NCBI RefSeq assembly: GCF_900156575.1
Contig: NZ_FTNY01000001.1
Location: 744,001 to 808,000 of the forward strand
Reading direction: 5' to 3'
Source of the DNA: Chryseobacterium shigense
GTDB taxonomy: Bacteria > Bacteroidota > Bacteroidia > Flavobacteriales > Weeksellaceae
Length of the DNA: 64,000 nt
The position numbers and the translations under genes were made by a program. This document shows positions 42,078 to 51,272 of the stretch, one piece after another. Every line of letters begins with the position of its first letter. Position 1 is the stretch's first letter. Below the pieces are notes generated by a model, which was not told the origin of the DNA, searched no databases, and was given only the letters and a program-made list of their open reading frames with translations.

Positions 42078-42596
42078 ATGTATCTCATGAATTTTATACT
42101 ATCTCTAAAGAAATTGAATAGATTATCATCTGCTATTGTATGTAGTGTTGTTTTTTATATCGCTGCATCACTACTGTATTTTATTTTGAACAAACTTGTT
42201 GATAAAGTAGTAGGATCTCCTTTGGGATCGGCCTATCACTGGATGTACCCTTATTCATTTATAATGGTATTTGCTGTTTTTTTTATGATAACGATGGTAT
42301 TATTAGGAAGAAACAAAAAGATGATTTACAACAAAGTATTTTATTTCGTTTTTTATGTACTCTGGATCGTGCCCTCTTTACTTTTTTCTGGTCTTTTATG
42401 GTCATTTTTTGATATGAATGCAGGGTACTTTCCCCAGGGATCTGATTTTTTAAAAAAAATATTTTCAGATATGTTGTATGGTTTAACTTGGGGTGGTTTA
42501 GCTATCATAAGCGCCATACCTTTTAACCTGTTCGTTTTTGCAGTGTCATTTTTTATTATTAAAAAGTACAGAACCTTTATTAACAATAACCTTTAA
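42078..42596 (+). CDS. Four-helix membrane protein in the T6SS island
   Basis: 172 residues with about four membrane helices (near 20-38, 58-76, 85-108, 135-162). No catalytic motif or known family recognised. It may start at MYLM or three codons later at MNF. It lies between the first and second effector modules and could be a second immunity or a membrane-anchoring factor; sequence alone does not decide. Confidence 0.6.
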   Translation: MYLMNFILSLKKLNRLSSAIVCSVVFYIAASLLYFILNKLVDKVVGSPLGSAYHWMYPYSFIMVFAVFFMITMVLLGRNKKMIYNKVFYFVFYVLWIVPSLLFSGLLWSFFDMNAGYFPQGSDFLKKIFSDMLYGLTWGGLAIISAIPFNLFVFAVSFFIIKKYRTFINNNL

Positions 42597-42704
42597 ATAA
42601 ATACTAATTATAAAATCATTCAACCTTTTATGTAGATTTTGAAATTGTTTCCCAATTATAATATAGATATAAAGTTAATTCTAATCAGCTCAAAATAAAA
42701 CGCC

Positions 42705-44207
42705 ATGAGTGAAGAACAACAAAAAGATGATTATTCTGCCAATCCCAATCAGAAGGTTTATGATATGCCGCACCAGGTGGATCATGAAGTGAATGTAGTG
42801 AAAATATATTTTGCGAAACAGGTTCCTAAGATGATTTGGGAAACGAAGGAAGAAACGTATACGGTCAAAAGTGGTGGTCTGGTATCTGACGTCAAAAAGA
42901 AGTATGAAAAAAAAGGAAGAAGGAACATCAAGGCAGATAAAGAAGATTCTGTACAATTAAAAGCCAAAGAATCGGTAAAATTTACCTGGGAAGAAGAAGT
43001 ACAGGAAATGAAAGAGGGTAAACCTGTTTTTGATTATGAAAAAATAGATAAAACAATCATTAAAAAGAAAGTATGGGTGGTCGCAATCTGTCAGGGAACC
43101 AGTGGAAAACTCTCTGTTGAGATCCATGAAAATAAATTAACAAATCCGGAGAACGTATATGAAAATCCTGTCAAATTTTTAGATGGGGAGGAAGAGAAAA
43201 GCAAAATTGAATTCAGTATCAATGGAACATTAGTATACGCTAAAGAAATAACACTGCGTCCCAAAAGTGACCCGGATCTGAAAAAATTGATAGAAAAATT
43301 TAATAAAAGAGAGAATGTGAATGCTTTTTTATATTTCAAAGCTGAAGTAGCAGGAACAGAGGATGAAGTGAAATTTCCGGATGAGACCCATGAATTTTTA
43401 AATAAAGATAGCGAACGATTTGAGATTACAGGAACTCCTTGTTATTGCAACAGAGATATCACAGTTGATGAGATGATAGATTTAATTTATCATTTGAGAG
43501 ATAAACAAAATTACAAGTCAAAAAGGGATTCATTTTTTACTAGTGGTAAAGAAAAAATAATTGCCATCGGTATTACCAGCGGAAAAATCTCTGAAAACAG
43601 AGATAAAATAAAACTATTTACCGATGAAATGAATACGATGTTTAAGAAATTTAAAATTAAAACCTGCAAAAGAAAAATACATTTCATAGGCCAGATGTAT
43701 CTGGAAACCATAAGCTTTACCTATACCTTTGAAAGTAGAGATTCTGTCCCTGATAACTATAAAGGCGGTGTCGATTTCCAGGGAAGAGGAATGAAACAAA
43801 TAACCCATGACTACAATTATCTAGCCTATTATGACTACGTTAATGGTACTACCCATTCAGAAACCTACATGAAATTCAGATCGGGTTATGAAAGCGTTGG
43901 CGAGTGTGTGAAAAACAGGCCTAAAGCTCAGGAAAAAGGTCTCGATGCAGCCTTTTATGAAGGATTAAAGACCTATGCTAAAAACATTTCTGAAAATTTA
44001 TTCCATGCTTTTAATTCTGCCGGCTGGTATTCTACTATTTATAAAACCGCTACTATTAATGCCATGGATGAGGGATTGGAGGATTCAAATGTTGAAAAAG
44101 TAACAACAGCGATTAATGGAGGACAAACTAATATCGCTGAAAGAAAGAGTTATACCAAATGGACCAGAGAATTTTTTAAATATGATACAGAATGCGTAAA
44201 CAAATAA
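42705..44207 (+). CDS. T6SS effector: GH19-like muramidase/chitinase fold
   Basis: 500 residues without a signal peptide. The N-terminal part carries VVKIYFAKQ (YFAK at 35-38) and an Ig-like domain as in the neighbouring effectors. The C-terminal domain (about 255-490) resembles GH19/lysozyme-like enzymes: IHFIGQMYLETISFTY with candidate catalytic Glu334, then FQGRGMKQITHDYNYLAYY, and AINGGQTNIAERK. It should cut the glycan strands of peptidoglycan. It has no PAAR domain, so it must ride on VgrG or Hcp by its own N-terminal part. The immunity gene overlaps its end by 16 bases. Confidence 0.8.
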   Translation: MSEEQQKDDYSANPNQKVYDMPHQVDHEVNVVKIYFAKQVPKMIWETKEETYTVKSGGLVSDVKKKYEKKGRRNIKADKEDSVQLKAKESVKFTWEEEVQEMKEGKPVFDYEKIDKTIIKKKVWVVAICQGTSGKLSVEIHENKLTNPENVYENPVKFLDGEEEKSKIEFSINGTLVYAKEITLRPKSDPDLKKLIEKFNKRENVNAFLYFKAEVAGTEDEVKFPDETHEFLNKDSERFEITGTPCYCNRDITVDEMIDLIYHLRDKQNYKSKRDSFFTSGKEKIIAIGITSGKISENRDKIKLFTDEMNTMFKKFKIKTCKRKIHFIGQMYLETISFTYTFESRDSVPDNYKGGVDFQGRGMKQITHDYNYLAYYDYVNGTTHSETYMKFRSGYESVGECVKNRPKAQEKGLDAAFYEGLKTYAKNISENLFHAFNSAGWYSTIYKTATINAMDEGLEDSNVEKVTTAINGGQTNIAERKSYTKWTREFFKYDTECVNK

Positions 44208-44803
44208 TATACCTGTTTTTCTTGCTTTTTTATTCTCTGCAAAGCTGCCAGAGTGTGCCGGTGAATAATGATATTCCGGTTTTACAGAATAAGAAAAAAG
44301 TAGGGTTTATCAATCAGGCTACTGATTTTAAATGTGACAGTTGTTACACTTTAAAAAAGATGAAAGTAAATGACAGAAATTTCACCTTCAAAATATCTGT
44401 TTCTCTAAATAATATTAATGATAAGAACATTCTTCAAGAAGATTATGAGCTTTTATCTGATCAATCAAAAGACGGTTTGGTAATCAAATATAACAGTCTC
44501 TATAATTCAGATTCATACATTTTCCGGATTGGAAAAAATAAAAACAATATTGCAATTACTAAAACAAGCAAGATTAGTTCTTCAGTTAATCATCATAAAA
44601 TTGCCAAAGATGACTATGTAGATTATCCTGCAACTTCAATATGTGAAAAAGAAGGCAATCATATTTTGTATGATGATCGGGAGATTAGCTTGAATCAGTA
44701 TTTTATAAATTCTGATAAGAATTGTTTTTTATGCCCCTCAAAGTATAGCGTTAAAGAATGTTTGGAGAAAAAGAAAATCAATGCCAAATTCAAATGGCAA
44801 TAG
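44192..44803 (+). CDS. Lipoprotein immunity candidate to the GH19-like effector
   Basis: 203 residues. The N-terminus MRKQIIYLFFLLFYSLQSC is a lipoprotein signal with Cys at the lipobox end. The gene overlaps the effector gene by 16 bases. The mature part contains a CDSC pair and no recognised domain. An envelope-anchored protein directly behind a wall-degrading effector is expected to block it. Confidence 0.75.
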   Translation: MRKQIIYLFFLLFYSLQSCQSVPVNNDIPVLQNKKKVGFINQATDFKCDSCYTLKKMKVNDRNFTFKISVSLNNINDKNILQEDYELLSDQSKDGLVIKYNSLYNSDSYIFRIGKNKNNIAITKTSKISSSVNHHKIAKDDYVDYPATSICEKEGNHILYDDREISLNQYFINSDKNCFLCPSKYSVKECLEKKKINAKFKWQ

Positions 44804-44896
44804 TAAGGTGGTAAATGAATGAAAAATTATTGAACCAATGTTTCTCATAAATGTTAAATTAAAACTTTTTAAAAGGAAAAACGCAAACTTATCATC

Positions 44897-45370
44897 ATGA
44901 AAAAATTGACATCCTTTCTAATCATTTTTATTACTTGTGGAAACGTTGTTTCGCAAAAACATCATGATGTGCAGAATAAAATAGTAAAAAAAGATACTTT
45001 AATTGCTTTAAATGATACTTTATCATTGTATTATGCTTCCTACAACAGCCCGATGAAACTATGGTATAATCTTCATATCATTAATAAAAAGAAGAAGATA
45101 AAAGTAGGTAAAGGAAGTGAGTTTAAAGGGACCGGAAGTGAACTCTTTTCCCGACTATCCCCGAATGCAAAGTATGTAGTAGTGGACGGGATCATCAAAG
45201 AATATGTGCATGAAAGTGCTAAAGACAGTACCCTTCATGAAAACTACACGTGTGCCATTATTGACCTGAATAAAGCAAAAATAGTTAAACAGATGCAACA
45301 GGATTGTGACGGATCATGGAACAAAAAAAACCAGTGGGTTTCCTCTGATGGGAAAGTAGTTTTTAAGTAA
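44897..45370 (+). CDS. Secreted protein, possible second immunity protein
   Basis: 157 residues with a signal peptide ending NVVSQ (about residue 20). Beta-rich, with blocks LWYNLHIINKKKKIKVG and LSPNAKYVVVDGII that resemble propeller-type blades. Function unknown. It stands 93 bases after the lipoprotein immunity candidate and before the cytoplasmic protein at 45,421. Confidence 0.6.
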   Translation: MKKLTSFLIIFITCGNVVSQKHHDVQNKIVKKDTLIALNDTLSLYYASYNSPMKLWYNLHIINKKKKIKVGKGSEFKGTGSELFSRLSPNAKYVVVDGIIKEYVHESAKDSTLHENYTCAIIDLNKAKIVKQMQQDCDGSWNKKNQWVSSDGKVVFK

Positions 45371-45420
45371 AAACAATGGTTTAATTAGGCAGCAGCAAAT
45401 TGTAAAACGAGTAAAAAATA

Positions 45421-46290
45421 ATGGAACCCGTATTTCCCATCAATATTCAATTGAATCTTCCCGAAGGAAAGAAATTTTATCGATATACCTATAATGAATA
45501 TACCACCATCAACGGACAAACGCATAGAAGCGAGCTCAACAAAAATTTTCATGTTGCGCTGAAACTTTTAGAAAAAGAAAGGTTTGAATACCATATAGAA
45601 ATTTTCGACCGAGTGCACAGAGATAAGGAAATCTCACTGTCCGAAAAAGATTTTTTAGCCAGAATTGCAGAAATCAATGATGAGGTAGTGATCATAACGG
45701 ACGAATATGGAAAATTAAAAAACATAAAGGAATTATCAGTTCTTCAGAATAAAGTAGAAAAAACGGTAGAAAAACTCTCCAGATCCTATGTGGGGAAACA
45801 GGCAGAGGATACGTATCAATTCTTAAAAGAATTTTATCAGAAGGAATATTGGGTAGGTCAGGATTTTTTAAAAAATAATCATTTTGGAATGATCGTCCAT
45901 CAATTTTATGGAAGGTATGATCGGGAAAATACGACAAAGTATACCGTACGCTACCGCAATTTTATGACCAATACGGTAATAGATATAGAAGAGCGGGTAC
46001 AACCGGAGGACATGCGTTATGATGATGAATTAATGCTCTTACAGTATAGTGGGCATATTCCTTCAGACAAAAACTGGGAAATGTTTTATGGGGAAATGAA
46101 AAGAAGGGAAATTGCTTATCATCATGAAACAGATGTTCCGAAGCTGGACAAATATAAAGGACAGATTTTACTTGATTTTAAAACCAAAGAAGTTTTGGAG
46201 CATAAACTTACGATAGAATTTTCCCTGGGAGAAAACTACCAAAAGAAAATCATCTATCATCTCAAAGAAATAAGCTATGAAGAACTATAA
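45421..46290 (+). CDS. Cytoplasmic hypothetical protein of the T6SS island
   Basis: 289 residues, no signal peptide or membrane segment. It begins MEPVFPINIQLNLPEGKKFY and has a helical middle (about 100-150) between beta-rich parts. No known family recognised. Its position, 50 bases after one effector module and 120 before the next, fits an effector chaperone or loading adaptor. That is inference from context only. Confidence 0.65.
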   Translation: MEPVFPINIQLNLPEGKKFYRYTYNEYTTINGQTHRSELNKNFHVALKLLEKERFEYHIEIFDRVHRDKEISLSEKDFLARIAEINDEVVIITDEYGKLKNIKELSVLQNKVEKTVEKLSRSYVGKQAEDTYQFLKEFYQKEYWVGQDFLKNNHFGMIVHQFYGRYDRENTTKYTVRYRNFMTNTVIDIEERVQPEDMRYDDELMLLQYSGHIPSDKNWEMFYGEMKRREIAYHHETDVPKLDKYKGQILLDFKTKEVLEHKLTIEFSLGENYQKKIIYHLKEISYEEL

Positions 46291-46409
46291 AAAATAAGAT
46301 GAATTGAAGAACTGCACGAGCAGCGGATGTCTGAGCTTTATCTCATAAAATCTCAGATCATTCCCGTCAGGAAATAGCAAAAACTCCCGTATAAAAAAAG
46401 AAAAATAAT

Positions 46410-47999
46410 ATGGCGACACGTATTACAATAACAGATTCCGGGCAAACCCAAACTTTAAACGGTCCATTGGCTCCGGATACTCCCGACAATTCATTGCAGC
46501 GTATTACTGAGGTTTATTTTGCCAAAAAAACCACAACAGACAATGGGACAAGAGTCAATTTCACGAAAATTGATTCTGCTCATGTGCAACAAGATGATCA
46601 GAATCAAAATATTCCCTACGATTCCATCTTAGGAAAAACGGTGTATCTGGTCATAGAGACCAGCAATATGGCCAACTTGAGTATCGATGCGGTGATAAGA
46701 CCTTCAGCCAATACCATGACGGACAATACCGATACCTTACAGTTAATGCGTTTTGTATCCCCTGACCGGTATGAGGCACAGAGGTTATTTACCGTACAGG
46801 TAGGAAATCTTGATGCCCTTAACAACAGAAATGGCAACCATGGTCATTACACGAATGCAAATGATCATATCAATAAAGCGATTATTAAACTTCAGCTAAG
46901 ACCTGACGGAAGAGCTACTTTTGATGACTGGACCAGAAGACTGGGAGATCAAACTATTAATCTGGAAGTAGCGGTAGAAAGAACAGACAATAATCCATGT
47001 GCGTATGGAGATGGGCAGGAAGAAGTCAATGGAGCCGGTATTTTCTTAAATGATGACCGGGGGAGATTCAGAGTGGTCAATAAAAATATATATACCATTT
47101 ATCATGGCAGTAATACCTACAATACTTTACGGGTGATTACTCCAAATCCGGAAAGAAGAAGAAGGATTCAGAAAGTTCGCAATACCCATTCTACAGAAGT
47201 GATCTTTTTTTATTACGACCAAAACGACAATGAACACAGGATCTGTGCCAGAACGAAGGAAAGTGTTACCAGAAAAAGAAGAGTCAACACCATTCCACCG
47301 CTGGCCCAAAGAGGAAATCTTTTGGAAACAATAGATTTCACCGCAAACAGAGCTGCCGGAGAACAGATCGATGCCCATCAGCTACTGGTGTATGCTAACG
47401 GAACCCTCGGTGATGGAGCAACGGACAAATGGTACGCCAATCAAACAGACAGTGTAGATTTGATCAATATGGATATTTTAGGAAACCAGGGCGTAGGACC
47501 ACAGATTTTTGAAGCTTTCCATTACAATCAAAACGGAGTGGTCATCCGGTATGGATTTCAGCATACCCGAAGAAGAAGCATTCAGCCGGATTTATTTGCC
47601 GGTTTCTTAGGATCATTGGCTCAATTCAGACAGGAAGGACACAATCATTATATCGTATCTCAGGGGTTTTCTTATTCTGATGCTTCGTGCTATCCCAGTG
47701 CAGAACATGTGAATGGAGAAGCGGGAGATTTGAATTTATTGACGACTCAGCAAAATGGAGTCAATACCATCCTTACCGCTGCCAATTTTGATTATGACAA
47801 TCAGGTTATTCTCCGGAATATTCTTTTTGAGTTTGGATTCGAATCCGGGCGATCAGAGGATTTTTCCAATACCTCCAATACCAGTGCGGCAGACAATACG
47901 AGTATAAGATTGCCTCACACCACGCATACCGCCACTCCGAGACATAATAATCATTTGCATGTTCACGGTTTCACCCCAATATTAGATATCTATGCCTAA
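46410..47999 (+). CDS. T6SS effector: M15-like zinc peptidase
   Basis: 529 residues, no signal peptide. The N-terminal part holds ITEVYFAKK (YFAK at 36-39) and an Ig-like domain as in the two effectors upstream. The C-terminal domain (about 380-529) has the LAS/M15 zinc signature: H433-x2-G-x-A-x-D440 in SAEHVNGEAGDLN, and HLHVH at 515-519 near the C-terminus. It should cleave peptide cross-links of peptidoglycan. The spacing between the two parts of the zinc site is within what M15-like folds allow, but I cannot model it. The immunity gene overlaps the stop by 8 bases. Confidence 0.75.
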   Translation: MATRITITDSGQTQTLNGPLAPDTPDNSLQRITEVYFAKKTTTDNGTRVNFTKIDSAHVQQDDQNQNIPYDSILGKTVYLVIETSNMANLSIDAVIRPSANTMTDNTDTLQLMRFVSPDRYEAQRLFTVQVGNLDALNNRNGNHGHYTNANDHINKAIIKLQLRPDGRATFDDWTRRLGDQTINLEVAVERTDNNPCAYGDGQEEVNGAGIFLNDDRGRFRVVNKNIYTIYHGSNTYNTLRVITPNPERRRRIQKVRNTHSTEVIFFYYDQNDNEHRICARTKESVTRKRRVNTIPPLAQRGNLLETIDFTANRAAGEQIDAHQLLVYANGTLGDGATDKWYANQTDSVDLINMDILGNQGVGPQIFEAFHYNQNGVVIRYGFQHTRRRSIQPDLFAGFLGSLAQFRQEGHNHYIVSQGFSYSDASCYPSAEHVNGEAGDLNLLTTQQNGVNTILTAANFDYDNQVILRNILFEFGFESGRSEDFSNTSNTSAADNTSIRLPHTTHTATPRHNNHLHVHGFTPILDIYA

Positions 48000-48978
48000 A
48001 ATTAATATCGCTTGCTTTACCCTTTTGCTTTTCCTTTTCTCCTGCTACAGTAAGGCGCAGACAGAAAATAAGGCAACCAATAAAGAATCCCATTCAACGG
48101 ATAAAGGATCCGCTTTCCTGAACCCCAATAAAGCGGATTGTATCAGTCTGCCATTCGGGTATTCAGATCTTTCAAAACGAAAAACCGTTGACTCCATTCT
48201 GTCTGCGGTACAGGATGAAAATAAATTAAAGGAAATCAATGGATTACAATTTGAAAAACTAATCCAGAAAGATCTTGTATTGCTTCCCGAAGAATATGAT
48301 GTTCTTCTCCCCTTCAGCACGAGTGTCAATGAAAAATATAATCCAATTAAAATAGCTTCTCGTTTTCTCTGTTACGGAGACTATTCAGTGTACTTTATGG
48401 CGGTCTATAATACCGTACGTTACGCCGAACCGTTTATCGAAAAAATATATTTAGTTTCAACGAAAGACGGTAAGCTGATCGATATGAAAAGAATCTATCT
48501 TAACCATCAGGGAGAAATGGGATTTGCCAGCTACACCCTGTTTAATATTGATAAAAATAAGATCATTGCTCTGCAGGATTATGAGTTGACTGAAAATCCT
48601 TTTCAATTAAAACCATTAAAAAAATATCAGATTCTGCCCTCCGGAAAATTTGCCCGATACTTTGACAAGGATGGTTTTTTTAAAAATAATGAAGAACAAG
48701 GCCTGGTGAAAAATCATCATAAAGAAGGAAAATGGATCGAAACCCAACCCAACGGATCTCTGGATGTACAAAAATATCCGGACTTTACCGATTCGTATAC
48801 GTATCTGGAAGCAGAATATAAAAATGGGTTGCCCGCTGGAACATGGAAGTTTTACAAATTACTACAACAATACAATGAAAAAACAGGGGAACCCCTGTTG
48901 AATACCAGGAAGAAAGGATTATTGATCTATACTGAAACGTATCGGGAAGGCGCATTAGAAAAGCGGGAATTCCATTAA
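47992..48978 (+). CDS. Exported immunity candidate with MORN-like repeats
   Basis: 328 residues. MPKINIACFTLLLFLFSC is a lipoprotein-type signal. The C-terminal part has YwqK/MORN-like blocks (HHKEGKWIETQPNGSLDV, YLEAEYKNGLPAGTWKFYK), a fold common in immunity proteins. The gene overlaps the M15-like effector gene by 8 bases and closes the T6SS island. Confidence 0.75.
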   Translation: MPKINIACFTLLLFLFSCYSKAQTENKATNKESHSTDKGSAFLNPNKADCISLPFGYSDLSKRKTVDSILSAVQDENKLKEINGLQFEKLIQKDLVLLPEEYDVLLPFSTSVNEKYNPIKIASRFLCYGDYSVYFMAVYNTVRYAEPFIEKIYLVSTKDGKLIDMKRIYLNHQGEMGFASYTLFNIDKNKIIALQDYELTENPFQLKPLKKYQILPSGKFARYFDKDGFFKNNEEQGLVKNHHKEGKWIETQPNGSLDVQKYPDFTDSYTYLEAEYKNGLPAGTWKFYKLLQQYNEKTGEPLLNTRKKGLLIYTETYREGALEKREFH

Positions 48979-49020
48979 CATTCCAGAACTTAAACAGTCA
49001 GATCAACGCTTGTTTATTGA

Positions 49021-49675
49021 TTTGTTGGAATATCGCAAGGACGCAAGGCTTTTCAAGCTGTATGGATAGTTTAAGGCGCAAGAAAATCAAAGATTTTCAG
49101 CTAGGAATTTATTAGGGAGTAAACCGTATTCGATGTATCTGATAAACTCCAAGCTTTTTTAACGCAAAGGTTTTATAAGATTCTGATGATTTTAAGGAAA
49201 GCAAAGGTGGCGGATGCTCCGCTGATGAAGCGAACGGATCAAACAATCGCTTCATCAAATCAATCAAGGATTGATTCCTTCTTTGCCTCTTACTCTATGC
49301 GTGATTATAGAAACCTTTGCGTTAATGAAATTTCTATTCTAATAAACGTTTGCTAATTGCATTGTTGGAATGTCGCAAGGACGCAAGGTTTTTTAAGCTG
49401 TGTAGATAGTTTAAGGCGCAAGAAAATCAAAGATTTTCAGCTAGGAATTTATTAGGGAGTAAACCGTATTCGATTGTATCTGATAAACTCCAAGCTTTTT
49501 TTAACGCAAAGATTTTATAAGATTCTGATGATTTTCAGGAAAGCAAAGAGTTGCGGTTTCACCGCTGATGAAGTGAACGGATAAAACGATCGCTTCATCG
49601 AATCAATCCTTGATTGATTTCCTCTTTGCCTCCTATTCTATAAATCATGATAGTAAATCTTTGCGTTAATGAAAT
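49021..49675. repeat. Two tandem copies of the TTAACGCAAAGG-bounded repeat
   Basis: Same family as 30949-31535. Inner arms are TAACGCAAAGG at 49160-49170 with ACCTTTGCGTTA at 49313-49324, and TTAACGCAAAGA at 49500-49511 with ATCTTTGCGTTAA at 49657-49669. The two copies are more alike to each other than to those at 31 kb. No credible gene lies inside. Confidence 0.75.
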
Positions 49676-49688
49676 TCTATTCGTTAGT

Positions 49689-50213
49689 TTACTTCTTCCC
49701 TCTCCTTTCCAAAATAAGGTGGGCTGCATCCAGCATTTTAGTCAGATGAATGTACGGACTGATCATATTTCTTTCAGGCAGATGATCATAAGCTCCCAGT
49801 GAAAAGTAAACCATCCCGGATAGGAAATAATCAAATTCCTGTACGCTGTATTCTCTGAATGCTTTTTTAAAGACCAACAGAGGATGGTGGTACTCTTTCT
49901 CCGAAAGCAAGCCGAGAAACAACGGAGAAGTATCTTCCCGCTGAGTAGTAACGGTCCTTTTCTTTTCCTTCAGCGTAATGAGGTAACCTGCCCGGACAAA
50001 CGACTGCATCGATTGGCGAAAGTGAAAAATCACGGACGGATCTTCTTTAATCCAGCGATCTTTTTTTACTGCATAATTCATAATGCTGTTGAGCATCTTT
50101 TTAGAGGCAGCCAGATCATTGAACTTAAAAAAGGTCTCCATCAGCTGGAATCCGGAGTGCTTTCTGCGAACTGCCCAAAACCGGGTGTCAAAATCTGTTC
50201 TTTTGTTTTTCAT
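49689..50213 (-). CDS. Hypothetical protein, paralogue of 22,521
   Basis: 174 residues, beginning MKNKRTDFDTRFWAV. It aligns throughout with the protein at 22,521-23,066. No domain recognised; soluble and basic. It stands directly after the repeat pair, with an inverted-repeat element just upstream, so it may travel with repeats or simply border a variable site. Confidence 0.7.
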   Translation of the reverse strand: MKNKRTDFDTRFWAVRRKHSGFQLMETFFKFNDLAASKKMLNSIMNYAVKKDRWIKEDPSVIFHFRQSMQSFVRAGYLITLKEKKRTVTTQREDTSPLFLGLLSEKEYHHPLLVFKKAFREYSVQEFDYFLSGMVYFSLGAYDHLPERNMISPYIHLTKMLDAAHLILERRGKK

Positions 50214-50258
50214 AGGTGTGTATTTTTTTAATAGTTGACAAAATAAATTTGATTTTTT

Positions 50259-50390
50259 TAACCATTAAGAGCTTTTTAAGGATTTAAGAATCATTAAGAT
50301 CATAGCCGAAGCTATTTATTCAGTAAGCTGCTTCATCCATCTTTGATGGAACTTAACTTATCTTAAAATCTTCATCCCCCTTAATGGTTT
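50259..50390. repeat. AACCATTAAG-bounded inverted-repeat element
   Basis: About 130 bases bounded by AACCATTAAG (50260-50269) and CTTAATGGTT (50380-50389). The inside contains short direct and inverted fragments (CATCCATCTTTGATGGA). MITE-like in form; only one copy in the window. The next 350 bases hold nothing recognised until the structured RNA. Confidence 0.55.
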
Positions 50391-50742
50391 GTATTTTAAT
50401 TGGTTGTATAAATTAAACATAGCTCCAACTTTCAGCATACTGAAGTACCCTGAGATCTATTTTGATCCTTTTGTAGTTAAATATTAAATATTTTCTGTTA
50501 CACGTTTTTTTACTGGTAGTAAAAGGAGTAAACCCTGACCACATGTTCCTGAACTCCCTGCCCATACCAACCAAGGATAATATGATAGAATTTGTGTTTT
50601 ACAAAAGCCCGAAAGCCGCAATGGATTGTACACCCCATTGTAATAGATCATGATACTTTATATAGTAAAGCAGGCTTAGAAAAGTATTTGTAGAAAAGCA
50701 GAACAGCATGAAAATAAAACGGCATGGGACTCTACAATATCC

Positions 50743-50851
50743 GTCATTGAGGTACTGGTATACCTTGCACACAGATAAGAGAGCCCACGCCTAGGTCGTG
50801 AGCTTCCTGCTTATCGTCTTGTGTGTCTAAAAATTACCAGTTTCCAATGAC
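50743..50851 (+). ncRNA. Structured RNA, copy 2 (6S-like fold; family uncertain)
   Basis: Outer helices are GTCATTG/CAATGAC (50743-50749 with 50845-50851) and ACTGGTA/TACCAGT (50754-50760 with 50835-50841). A middle helix pairs CACACAGATAAG with CTTATC and GTGTG segments. The tip GCCCACGCC / GGTCGTGAGC is homologous to copy 1 at 10,379. The outer helices differ in sequence from copy 1 but keep pairing at the same places, which is covariation and supports a functional RNA. It lies 158 bases before the XRE gene. I cannot name the Rfam family with confidence. Confidence 0.6.
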
Positions 50852-51008
50852 AAGATTCTAAGCAATAGCTTCTATATTTATTTGAAGTATCGCAAAGCTA
50901 CATTTATTGTAACTTATTTTACAAATATAATAAAAAATCATAACACTGGCATATATCCCAATAAGATTTATTTTTTATAAATGCAATTTAGTTGAAAACA
51001 TTGTATTA

Positions 51009-51260
51009 ATGGATTTTCACAAAGATCTGCAAATTTTGATAGGAAAGCGTATTTCTGAAATTAGAATGAAAAATAATCAAACTCAACAAGATTTAGAATT
51101 TTTAACAGGCATTGATTCAGCAGAAGTAAGTAAATATGAAAAGGGGAAAAGAAATCTAACTTTAAAAACTATGATAAAATTTGCCGTAGCATTACAAATT
51201 CATCCAAAAGAACTTTTTGACTTTGATTTTGATATCATGACTTACAAGAATAGAGAATAG
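51009..51260 (+). CDS. XRE-family transcriptional regulator
   Basis: 83 residues with a full helix-turn-helix XRE domain (about 9-68: IGKRISEIRMKNNQTQQDLE, then TGIDSAEVSKYEKGKRNLTL). It is a DNA-binding regulator. The convergent two-gene module at 51,489-53,125 follows after a repeat and a terminator and may be its target, though the orientation means they do not share a promoter. Confidence 0.88.
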   Translation: MDFHKDLQILIGKRISEIRMKNNQTQQDLEFLTGIDSAEVSKYEKGKRNLTLKTMIKFAVALQIHPKELFDFDFDIMTYKNRE

Positions 51261-51272
51261 ATAAAAATTCCA

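Noticed and set aside
37782..48978. Phage tail or extracellular contractile injection system instead of T6SS
   Set aside because: The VgrG with a DUF4280 PAAR-like protein and effector-immunity pairs fits T6SS; no sheath, tube, baseplate or tail-fibre genes are in view to support the alternative.
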